The translations under genes and the position numbers were made by a program. The notes under the pieces were generated by a model, which was given only the letters and a program-made list of their open reading frames with translations, ran no database searches and was not told the origin of the DNA. A stretch of DNA of 64,000 nt, taken from contig NYMS01000004.1 in assembly GCA_002529455.1 (NCBI GenBank), positions 124,001 to 188,000 on the forward strand. The letters are read 5' to 3'. This DNA is from Glycomyces fuscus. Its GTDB lineage: Bacteria > Actinomycetota > Actinomycetes > Streptosporangiales > Streptosporangiaceae. Within the stretch, counting starts at the first letter, position 1, and each line of letters begins with the position of its first letter. Below are positions 52,682-59,859 of the stretch, in pieces.

Positions 52682-54024
52682 CCACCGCCCCGACCCCGCG
52701 CCCCGAACCGGTGCGCGCCGACTCCCCCTACCAGTCCTACGTCTACGCCTACCCGCACAAGAGCGCCTACCGGCCCTTCACCGAGCCCCCCGCGCTCGCC
52801 GACCTGTGGCGCGGCGAGGACGTCGGCGCGCTGTCGCTGTACGCGCACATCCCGTTCTGCGAGATGCGCTGCGGGTTCTGCAACCTGTTCACCCGCTCCA
52901 CTCCCCCGGCCGAGCAGGTCACCGCCTACCTGGACGCGCTGGAGCGGCAGGCGGAGGCCGTGGCCGGGGCGCTGCCGGAGGGCGCCGCCTTCGCCCGGGC
53001 CGCCCTGGGCGGCGGCACCCCCACCTACCTGACCGCCGAGGAGCTCACCCGGGTCTACGACCTCACCGAGCGCGCGTTCGGGGTGGACCTGTCGGCGGTC
53101 CCGGTGTCGGTGGAGACCTCCCCGGCCACGGCCACGCCCGACCGGCTGGCGGTGCTCGACGCGCGCGGCGCCACCCGGATCAGCATGGGCGTGCAGAGCT
53201 TCCTGGACTCCGAGGCGCACGCGGCCGGGCGTCCGCAGAGGCGCGCCGAGGTGGACCGGGCTCTGGCCGCGATCCGCGAGCACGCCTCGGCCGACCTCAA
53301 CGTCGACCTCATCTACGGCATCGACCGGCAGGACGCCCGCACCTGGGCCTACTCCCTGGACACGGCGCTGGAGTGGGAGCCGGAGGAGGTCTACCTGTAC
53401 CCGCTGTACGTGCGGCCGCTCACCGGGCTGGGCCGCCGCGCACGGGCGTGGGACGACCACCGGCTGGGCCTGTACCGGCAGGGCCGCGACCACCTGCGCG
53501 AACGCGGCTACGAGCAGGTGTCCATGCGCATGTTCCGGCGGGCGGACGCCCCGGCGGCGGACGGGCCGGAGTACTGCTGCCAGACCGACGGCATGGTGGG
53601 GCTGGGCTGCGGGGCCCGGTCCTACACCTCCGCGGCGCACTACTCCTTCGACTACGCCGTGGGCGTGGGACAGGTGCGGTCCATCATCGCCGACTACACG
53701 GGCCGCGACCGGGCCGGCTTCGCCCGGGCCGAGGTGGGCTTCCACCTGGACGGGGACGAGCGGCGCCGCCGCCACCTGCTCCAGTCGCTGCTGCTCGCGG
53801 AGGGGATGGACTCCGCCGCCTACGCCGACCGGTTCGGCTCCCGCCCCGAGGAGGACTTCGCCGCGACCCTGGCGGTGCTGGACGGGCGCGGCTGGCTGGA
53901 GCGGGACGGGGCGCCGGACCGGCTGCGGCTGACCCCGGAGGGACTCGCGCACTCCGACGCGGTGGGGCCGATGTTCTTCTCGGCCGGGGTGGCGGCCCTG
54001 ATGGCCGACTACGAGGCCCGGTGA
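52678..54024 (+). CDS. STM4012 family radical SAM protein
   Basis: 448 residues from GTG 52678, with caggagg ahead and a GTGA overlap. The radical SAM cluster motif CEMRCGFC gives Cys61, Cys65 and Cys68; AALGGGTPTYL, DLNVDLIYGIDRQ and DGMVGLGCGARSY are HemW/coproporphyrinogen-oxidase-like. It should bind a 4Fe-4S cluster and SAM and start radical chemistry. Substrate unknown. Its stop overlaps the next start. Confidence 0.92.
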   Translation: MTTAPTPRPEPVRADSPYQSYVYAYPHKSAYRPFTEPPALADLWRGEDVGALSLYAHIPFCEMRCGFCNLFTRSTPPAEQVTAYLDALERQAEAVAGALPEGAAFARAALGGGTPTYLTAEELTRVYDLTERAFGVDLSAVPVSVETSPATATPDRLAVLDARGATRISMGVQSFLDSEAHAAGRPQRRAEVDRALAAIREHASADLNVDLIYGIDRQDARTWAYSLDTALEWEPEEVYLYPLYVRPLTGLGRRARAWDDHRLGLYRQGRDHLRERGYEQVSMRMFRRADAPAADGPEYCCQTDGMVGLGCGARSYTSAAHYSFDYAVGVGQVRSIIADYTGRDRAGFARAEVGFHLDGDERRRRHLLQSLLLAEGMDSAAYADRFGSRPEEDFAATLAVLDGRGWLERDGAPDRLRLTPEGLAHSDAVGPMFFSAGVAALMADYEAR

Positions 54025-54947
54025 GCGCCGTGACCCCGGCCTCCCCCGCCCCGGGCCCCGCGCTCCCGCCGCACCTGACCCTGCTCTACCGGGGGCCGCT
54101 GGCCAGCTGCGACTACGACTGCCCGTACTGCCCCTTCGCCAAGCGGCGCGACAACCCCGAGACGCTGCGCGCCGACCGGGCCGCGCTGGAGCGCTTCACG
54201 GGCTGGGCGGCCGCGCTGGCGGCTCAGCACCCCGGCACCCGGCTCTCGGTGCTGTTCACCCCGTGGGGCGAGGGGCTGGTGCGCTCCTGGTACCGGACCG
54301 CCATCACCCGGCTCAGCCACCTGCCGCACGTGGAGCGGGTGGCCATCCAGACCAACCTGAGCGGCCGCCTGGGCTGGCTGGCCGACTGCGACCCCGGCAC
54401 CGCCGCGTTGTGGACCACCTACCACCCCGGCCAGACCAGCCATGAGCGCTTCTTGGCCAAGGCGCGCGAACTGGTCGGCATGGGGGTGCGGTTCAGCGTC
54501 GGCGTGGTCGGCGAACCGGAGCACCTGGCGGCGGCCCGGCGGATGCGCGCCGACCTGCCCGGGCGGGTCTACCTGTGGGTGAACGCCGCCGAGGGCAGGA
54601 CCTACACCGACGCGGAGGCCGCCGAGTGGCAGGCCCTGGACCCCCACTTCCACTACAGCCGCCGCCCCCACCCCAGCCGGGGGCTGCCCTGCCGTACCGG
54701 TGACACTGTGCTGTCCGTGGACGGGGAGGGGAACGTGCGCCGGTGCCACTTCGTGGACACGCCGATGGGCAACCTCTACGACGGCTCGTTCGCCGCCCGG
54801 CTCGGACCCCGCGCGTGCCCCCTGACCAGCTGCGACTGCCACATCGGCTACGTCCATCTGGAGTCCCTGGACCTGTACGACGTGTTCCGCGGCGGGGTGG
54901 TGGAACGGATCCCGGCCGCCTTCGGTTCCCCGCTCCCGCTCGTGTGA
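54021..54947 (+). CDS. STM4011 family radical SAM protein
   Basis: 308 residues from GTG 54021. Radical SAM motif CDYDCPYC (Cys30, Cys34, Cys37), TPWGEGL, and the C-terminal Cys-rich stretch around VRRCHFVD and CPLTSCDCHIGYVHL, which could hold a second Fe-S cluster (SPASM-like). Last gene of the STM operon; the next gene has its own promoter. Second radical SAM enzyme in the same cluster, so two radical steps on one substrate are likely. Confidence 0.92.
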   Translation: MSAVTPASPAPGPALPPHLTLLYRGPLASCDYDCPYCPFAKRRDNPETLRADRAALERFTGWAAALAAQHPGTRLSVLFTPWGEGLVRSWYRTAITRLSHLPHVERVAIQTNLSGRLGWLADCDPGTAALWTTYHPGQTSHERFLAKARELVGMGVRFSVGVVGEPEHLAAARRMRADLPGRVYLWVNAAEGRTYTDAEAAEWQALDPHFHYSRRPHPSRGLPCRTGDTVLSVDGEGNVRRCHFVDTPMGNLYDGSFAARLGPRACPLTSCDCHIGYVHLESLDLYDVFRGGVVERIPAAFGSPLPLV

Positions 54948-54963
54948 GACGGGTCTAAAGCAC

Positions 54964-54992
54964 TTCGCAACGTCACTGGTAACAGACATAAT
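54964..54992 (+). promoter_or_regulatory. Promoter of the HAD gene (leaderless)
   Basis: TTCGCA at 54964-54969 and CATAAT at 54987-54992 are 17 bp apart. The expected start of transcription is near 55000, where an ATG lies, implying a leaderless mRNA. Confidence 0.5.
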
Positions 54993-54999
54993 GCGCACC

Positions 55000-55809
55000 A
55001 TGGTCTTTCCCCGGGTTATCGCGACCGACCTCGACGGCACACTCCTGGACGCGGGAGGCCTGGTCTCCGAGCGCAACCGGCGGGCGCTGACCGCCGCCGC
55101 GGAGGCGGGCGTCAAGGTGGTGGTCTCCACCGCGCGTCCACCGCGGACCACACAGCACATCGCCGAGCAGCTTCCCTGCGCCGCCGTGCTCTGCGGCAAC
55201 GGAGCGCTGGCCCACGTGCCCGGCGCCGACCCGCTGGTGCGCGCCATCGACCTGGAGACCGCCCGCTCGGTGGTCGAGAAGCTCAACGCGGAGCTGAGCG
55301 GGATCGGCTACGGCATCGAGACCGGTACCGACTTCTTCCACGACGCCGACTACCACCGGGAGCCGTGGCTGTCCGGCGAGTGGGTGCGCGAGGTGCTGGA
55401 GGACACCGAGGCGCTGCTGGCACGGGCCGCCCCGATCACCAAGCTGCTCGTGCGCTCCCGCGACATGCCGGTGGAGGCGCTGCACGAGGCGGCCGCGGCG
55501 GCGGTCGGTTCGCTGGCGGAGGTGACCTACTCGGGCAGCTACAGCCTGCTGGAGCTGAGCGCGCCGGGCGTGAACAAGGGCAGCACGCTCGCGATGGTCT
55601 GCGAGCGGTGGGGGGTGCCGGCCGAGGAGGTGGCGGCCTTCGGCGACATGCCCAACGACCTGGCCGCGCTGTCCTGGGCGGGCGGAGGGTACGCCATGGC
55701 CAGCGGGCACCCGGACCTGCTCGACCCGGCGCTGGGACTGCGGGTGGCCCCGCCCAGCGACGAGGACGGTGTGGGCCGGGTGGTCGAGCGGCTGCTGGCC
55801 GAGCGCTGA
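55000..55809 (+). CDS. HAD superfamily (Cof-type) phosphatase
   Basis: About 269 residues from ATG 55000; ATG 54991 lies within the predicted -10 and is less likely. Cof-type HAD: motif I VIATDLDGTLLD (nucleophile Asp), motif II VVVSTARP, Lys motif and C-terminal GDMPNDLAALSWAG (motif IV). Cap domain C2B. These phosphatases act on sugar phosphates and cofactors such as pyridoxal phosphate. Single gene with no visible partner. Confidence 0.92.
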   Translation: MVFPRVIATDLDGTLLDAGGLVSERNRRALTAAAEAGVKVVVSTARPPRTTQHIAEQLPCAAVLCGNGALAHVPGADPLVRAIDLETARSVVEKLNAELSGIGYGIETGTDFFHDADYHREPWLSGEWVREVLEDTEALLARAAPITKLLVRSRDMPVEALHEAAAAAVGSLAEVTYSGSYSLLELSAPGVNKGSTLAMVCERWGVPAEEVAAFGDMPNDLAALSWAGGGYAMASGHPDLLDPALGLRVAPPSDEDGVGRVVERLLAER

Positions 55810-55860
55810 CCGCGTCGACCGGAAATGTCACTGGCGTGAGACATGGGCTCTGAACTGCGA

Positions 55861-55917
55861 TGATCTTGTACTTATAGCCGATGTCGGCGCTCGAACCTCG
55901 CTATAAGTACAAGATCA
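55861..55917. repeat. Perfect 18-bp AT-rich inverted repeat
   Basis: Arms tgatcttgtacttatagc (55861-55878) and gctataagtacaagatca (55900-55917) with a 21-bp spacer. AT-rich in a ~73% GC region, between the HAD gene and the DUF2087 gene. No target-site duplication seen. May be a hairpin/terminator, an operator, or a small mobile (MITE-like) remnant. Confidence 0.85.
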
Positions 55918-56022
55918 CGGTGGAGGGAACGGGTTCCGGGCACCGCCCCGGAAAACGCCTGGACCGCTGCCGGGCCCGGCTCCTAGGGTCCCCCTTACAC
56001 GTACCCGGAGGAGGGACCGCTG

Positions 56023-56520
56023 TTGCCGCACCCCACCCAGATCGTCTCGTCCCTGGCCGACTCCGACCGCCTGGCGCTCTACGCCCGCGTGGTCGGCGCG
56101 GGAAGCGGGGGGCTGCCCGCCGAGGAGGTCCGCGCGGACGGGCCGCGGGGGCTCGGGAACCTGGCCCGGCTCGCGGAGGCGGGACTGGTGCGCGAGGACG
56201 GCGACCGCGTGGTGTGCGTGCCGGAGGCCTTCTCCGCCGCCCTGGCGCAGAACCGGCCCGTGCGCCGGGACCCGGTGGACGCGCTGTTCCACGACGGGCG
56301 CCTGACCGCGCTGCCCGCCAAGCGCGAGCTGCGCGGGCGCGTGTTCGCGCGGATCACCGAACGGTTCTTCGCCCCCGGCGCGACCTACACCGAGAAGCAG
56401 GTGAACGCCGCCCTGCGGTCCTGCTGGGACGACCACTCGGCCATGCGCCGCCACCTCGTGGACGAGGGCTACCTGGCCCGCGACGACGGCGGCGGCGCGT
56501 ACCGGGTCGCGGACTCCTGA
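56023..56520 (+). CDS. DUF2087 domain protein with ArsR-like N-terminus
   Basis: 165 residues from TTG 56023; ggaggaggga lies 7-8 bases ahead. The first ~75 residues look like an ArsR-type winged helix (IVSSLADSDRLALYARVVGAGSGGLPAEEV; LARLAEAGLVRED). The second half is DUF2087: ALFHDGRLTALPAKRELRGRVFARITERFF, YTEKQVNAALRSCWDDHSAMRRHLVDEGYLARDDGGGAYRV. Presumed transcriptional regulator; targets unknown. Confidence 0.9.
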   Translation: MPHPTQIVSSLADSDRLALYARVVGAGSGGLPAEEVRADGPRGLGNLARLAEAGLVREDGDRVVCVPEAFSAALAQNRPVRRDPVDALFHDGRLTALPAKRELRGRVFARITERFFAPGATYTEKQVNAALRSCWDDHSAMRRHLVDEGYLARDDGGGAYRVADS

Positions 56521-56553
56521 GCCGCCGCTGACGCGGGACGGGCGCGCGGCGGC

Positions 56554-57237
56554 TCAGGCCTCGGCGCCGTCCACCTGCTCGTGGTAGGTGCGCCTGGTGC
56601 GCTCGGTGTGCTCGCTCATCAGCCTCAGCGCCTGGTCGGCGTCCCCCGCCTCGATGACGTCGACGAGCGCGGCGTGCTCGTCCCAGGAGGCGGCGCCGCG
56701 GATGCTGGCGACCGGGGCGTAGTACCAGCGGACCCGCCGGTCGACCTGCGCGGCCAGCTCGGCGAGCACCCGGTTGCCCGAGGCCTCGGTGACCGTGCGG
56801 TGGAAGTCGGCGTTGGCCTGGACGACCGCGTCGGTGTCGGCGCGCTCGGTGGCCGCGCGCCCGGCGGAGACCAGCTCGCGCAGGAACCCGACCTGCTCGG
56901 GCGAGGCGTTCCCCGCGGCCAGGCGGGCCGACTCCGTCTCCAGCAGGGCGCGCACGGCCAGGAGCTGGTCGGCCTCGCTCTCGGTGGGCGTGTGCACGAA
57001 CGCGCCGTAGCCGGGCCGCAGGTCCACCCACCCCTCGTTGCTGAGCCGCTGCATCGCCTCGCGGACCGGCTGGCGCGAGACGCCGAGGGTCTGGGCCAGC
57101 TCGGTCTCGACCAGGTGCTGGCCGGGTGAGAGCGACCGGTTGGTGATCAGGTCGAGAATGGCCTCGTACACGGCTTCACGCAGCGGCACGGGGCGCTGGA
57201 CCCGTCCCGCGACGGCGTTCAACCCCTGTGGGGACAT
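56554..57237 (-). CDS. GntR family (FCD) transcriptional regulator
   Basis: 227 residues from ATG 57237. N-terminal GntR helix-turn-helix (LREAVYEAILDLITNRSLSPGQHLVETELAQTLGVSRQPVREAMQRL) and C-terminal FCD ligand domain (RALLETESARLAAG; NADFHRTVTEASGNRVLAELAAQVDRRVRWYY), FadR-like. The gene has palindrome A (57266-57282) just upstream, so it is likely self-controlled, and related palindromes are found upstream of moeA/panE and both formate dehydrogenase genes, so it probably regulates them. Ligand unknown. Confidence 0.93.
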   Translation of the reverse strand: MSPQGLNAVAGRVQRPVPLREAVYEAILDLITNRSLSPGQHLVETELAQTLGVSRQPVREAMQRLSNEGWVDLRPGYGAFVHTPTESEADQLLAVRALLETESARLAAGNASPEQVGFLRELVSAGRAATERADTDAVVQANADFHRTVTEASGNRVLAELAAQVDRRVRWYYAPVASIRGAASWDEHAALVDVIEAGDADQALRLMSEHTERTRRTYHEQVDGAEA

Positions 57238-57265
57238 AGGGCGGCTCCATCCGGATGCGTGTGCT

Positions 57266-57282
57266 TTGTAGACAGTGTACAA
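57266..57282. promoter_or_regulatory. Probable GntR operator A
   Basis: ttgtagacagtgtacaa, a near-perfect 17-bp palindrome (15 of 17), 29 bp upstream of gntR. Half-site tgta/taca shared with operators B-D. Confidence 0.6.
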
Positions 57283-57304
57283 AAGGCGGGGAGCGCGTGT
57301 GCCG

Positions 57305-58519
57305 TCACGGCAGCTCCACGAGTTCGACGCGGCCGGTCCGGCGGCCGGGCGGCACGACCGCGAGGGCGTCCGCGACGGCGGCGGCGCGCAGGTCGGCCGA
57401 GCCGGTGCCGGGCAGTTCCACCGCCAGGTCGCGGCTGACGCGCACCGGCACCAGGCGGGTGTCGGACGGGTGGGGCGGGGTCGGGCCGATGAGCCGGACC
57501 CGGCGGCCGAGGTGGGCGGGGTCGCGCCGGCCCGCGCGGCCGGTGAGCACCGGGACGAGCAGCGTGAGCGCGGCGGCCAGGGCGGCGCCGGGGTTGCCCG
57601 GCAGCCCCACGACCACCGTTCCCGAGGGCAGCACGGCCAGGACCTGCGGATGCCCCGGACGGCAGGCCACGCCGTCGACGACCATCCGCGCGCCGAGTTC
57701 GGCGAGCACCGCGCGCAGGTGGTCGGCGGGCCCGGCCGAGGAGGACCCGCAGACCGCGACGACGTCGCAGGGCGGGGCCCCGCCCAGGGCCCGGGCCGTG
57801 TCCCGGCCGCGGTCGGCGACCGCCAGCGCGGGCAGGCAGCGGCCCCCGGCCCAGGCGACCAGTCCGGGGAGCAGGGGGCCGATCGCGTCGCGCACGGCGC
57901 CCGGGCGCGGCACCCCCTCGCGCACGACCTCGTCCCCCGTGACCAGGACGCGCACCACGGGGCGGACCACGGGCAGCGTGTCCAGGCCCAGGCTCGCGGC
58001 CAGGCCCAGGAGGACGGGGGTGACGGGGCTGCCGCGGCGCGCGGCCAGCGCCCCGGCGGGGGTGGTCTCGCCCCTGCGGCGGATGTGCCTGCCGGCCTCG
58101 GCCTCGCCGCGCACCCGCCCGGAGGACACCGTCGCCCGCTCCCAGGGCAGGACGGCGGTGGTGCCCTCCGGCACGACGGCGCCCGTCGCGATCTCCACCG
58201 CCTCCCCCGGGCCGAGGCGGGCGACGGGTCCCCGCCGTCCGGCGAGCGAGCGGCCCCGGACGGTCCAGGGGCCCTCCCCGGCCACGGCGTACCCGTCCAT
58301 GGCCGCGCTGTCCAGCGCCGGGACGTCGACCGCGGAGACGAGGTCGGCGCCGAGGGTGGCACCGAGGGCGCCGTCGAGCGGCTCCTCGGCCATGGGCTGT
58401 CCACCCCCGGCGCCGGTCACCCACGCCAGCTCCCGCGCCTTGGTCCAGGGCAGCGGTGCGCGCGGGTGGCTTTTTCCGTGAAGAAGCGGAGAAGTTTCCG
58501 GGGCAACCGGGTCGGGCAT
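57305..58519 (-). CDS. MoeA-like molybdopterin molybdenumtransferase (second copy)
   Basis: 404 residues from ATG 58519. MoeA pattern: ALDSAAMDGYAVAG, IATGAVVPEGTTAVLPWE, VLVTGDEVV, and VVVGLPGNPGAALAAAL. The TTGG-like motif is replaced by VCGSSSAGPADHL, so catalysis may differ from the other copy at 36440. Location between gntR and panE beside a formate dehydrogenase suggests that it inserts Mo for this enzyme. GntR operator B lies 44 bp upstream of its start. Confidence 0.88.
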   Translation of the reverse strand: MPDPVAPETSPLLHGKSHPRAPLPWTKARELAWVTGAGGGQPMAEEPLDGALGATLGADLVSAVDVPALDSAAMDGYAVAGEGPWTVRGRSLAGRRGPVARLGPGEAVEIATGAVVPEGTTAVLPWERATVSSGRVRGEAEAGRHIRRRGETTPAGALAARRGSPVTPVLLGLAASLGLDTLPVVRPVVRVLVTGDEVVREGVPRPGAVRDAIGPLLPGLVAWAGGRCLPALAVADRGRDTARALGGAPPCDVVAVCGSSSAGPADHLRAVLAELGARMVVDGVACRPGHPQVLAVLPSGTVVVGLPGNPGAALAAALTLLVPVLTGRAGRRDPAHLGRRVRLIGPTPPHPSDTRLVPVRVSRDLAVELPGTGSADLRAAAVADALAVVPPGRRTGRVELVELP

Positions 58520-58562
58520 TCCTTCTCTCCCTGCGGTCGGGTGAAGAACGCTGCCTTGGAGC

Positions 58563-58578
58563 ATACTGTATACAGTAT
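58563..58578. promoter_or_regulatory. Probable GntR operator B
   Basis: atactgtatacagtat, a perfect 16-bp palindrome, in the divergent gap between moeA (start 58519) and panE-like (start 58598). Confidence 0.75.
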
Positions 58579-58597
58579 TTCATGGAAAGGAGTCCTC

Positions 58598-59620
58598 ATG
58601 CGAATCGCCGTACTCGGCGCCGGAGCGATCGGCGCCTACGCGGGAGCCGCGCTGCACAGGGGCGGGGCCGACGTGCACCTCATCGCCCGCGGCGAGCACC
58701 TGCGGGCCCTGCGCGAGCGGGGGGTCCGGGTCCTCAGCCCGCGCGGGGACTTCGACGCGCGCCCCCACGCCACCGACGACCCCACCGAGGTCGGGCCCGT
58801 GGACGCCGTCATCCTCGGACTCAAGGCCCAGCACTACGCGGGCTGCGGCCCGCTGCTGCGCCCCCTGCTGGGCCCCTCCACCATGGTCGTCGCCGCCCAG
58901 AACGGCATCCCCTGGTGGTACTTCCACGGGATCGAGGGGCCCCTGGCCGGGCACCGGATCGAGAGCGTGGACCCCGGCGGCGCGGTCAGCCGGACGATCC
59001 CGGTCGAGCGCGCCGTGGGCTGCGTGGTCTACGCGGCCACCGAGCTCGCCGGGCCGGGGGTGGTCCGGCACATCGAGGGGACCCGGTTCTCCATCGGCGA
59101 GCCGGACCGCTCCGTCTCCGGGCGCTGCCGCGCCCTCCAGGCCGCGATGGAGGCGGGCGGGCTCAAGTGCCCGATCGAGCAGGACCTGCGCGAGGACATC
59201 TGGGTGAAGCTGATGGGCAACATCGTCTTCAACCCGCTGAGCGCACTGAGCCGCTCCACCATGGCGCAGATCTGCCGCAACCGGCCGACCCGGGAACTGG
59301 CCCGCACCATGATGGCCGAGACCCTGGACGTGGCCGCGCGGCTCGGCGTGCGCCCCTCCATCTCCATCGACCGGCGCCTGGCCGGGGCAGAGCGCACCGG
59401 GGACCACCGCACCTCGACCCTGCACGACCTGGAGCGCGGACGCCCCATGGAGCTGGACGTCATCCTGTCCGCCGTGGTGGAGCTGGCCGACCTGACCGGC
59501 GCCCCCGTCCCCGCGCTCCGGGCGGTCGACGCCGTCGCGGGACTGCTCAACGCCCGGATGCTCGACGCGTCCGCCCCCGCCCCCTCCCCGACGCCCGCGG
59601 CGCCTTCCGTCGCCGCCTAG
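58598..59620 (+). CDS. Ketopantoate reductase family (PanE/ApbA) oxidoreductase
   Basis: 340 residues from ATG 58598 with aaagga at 58586-58591. MRIAVLGAGAIGAYAGAALHRGGADVHLIAR is the Rossmann NADPH motif; KLMGNIVFNPLSAL and the C-terminal all-helical domain (TSTLHDLERGRPMELDVI) fit PanE. True PanE reduces 2-dehydropantoate for CoA, but family members act on other 2-keto acids. Here it is under the GntR operator with formate dehydrogenase genes and may be part of that pathway. 239-bp gap follows with operator C. Confidence 0.9.
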   Translation: MRIAVLGAGAIGAYAGAALHRGGADVHLIARGEHLRALRERGVRVLSPRGDFDARPHATDDPTEVGPVDAVILGLKAQHYAGCGPLLRPLLGPSTMVVAAQNGIPWWYFHGIEGPLAGHRIESVDPGGAVSRTIPVERAVGCVVYAATELAGPGVVRHIEGTRFSIGEPDRSVSGRCRALQAAMEAGGLKCPIEQDLREDIWVKLMGNIVFNPLSALSRSTMAQICRNRPTRELARTMMAETLDVAARLGVRPSISIDRRLAGAERTGDHRTSTLHDLERGRPMELDVILSAVVELADLTGAPVPALRAVDAVAGLLNARMLDASAPAPSPTPAAPSVAA

Positions 59621-59780
59621 ACAGTGTTCCTCTGGACCTCCGCTCCGCTTCGGCCCGCCCGTCACCCGCCACCGCCCGTGGGAGGGCGCTTCGCGCCGAG
59701 GCGGGCTACCACCCTCAACGGACGCTACGCGCAGCACTCACCTTGTTCGGGCGCCCTTGACCCTTGTTCCTCCCAGTTAA

Positions 59781-59796
59781 ATACTGTATGCAGTAT
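59781..59796. promoter_or_regulatory. Probable GntR operator C
   Basis: atactgtatgcagtat, identical to operator B except one base, 64 bp before the molybdopterin oxidoreductase start. Confidence 0.7.
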
Positions 59797-59859
59797 TCCG
59801 CACAACTCCGCCGATCGGCGGCCCGGACGAATCCGGCCACGACCACCATGCGAGGCCAC

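Noticed and set aside
59618-59631. tagacagtgt near the panE stop, similar to GntR operator A
   Set aside because: Only a half-site match inside and just after the stop codon; no dyad and no gene start near.
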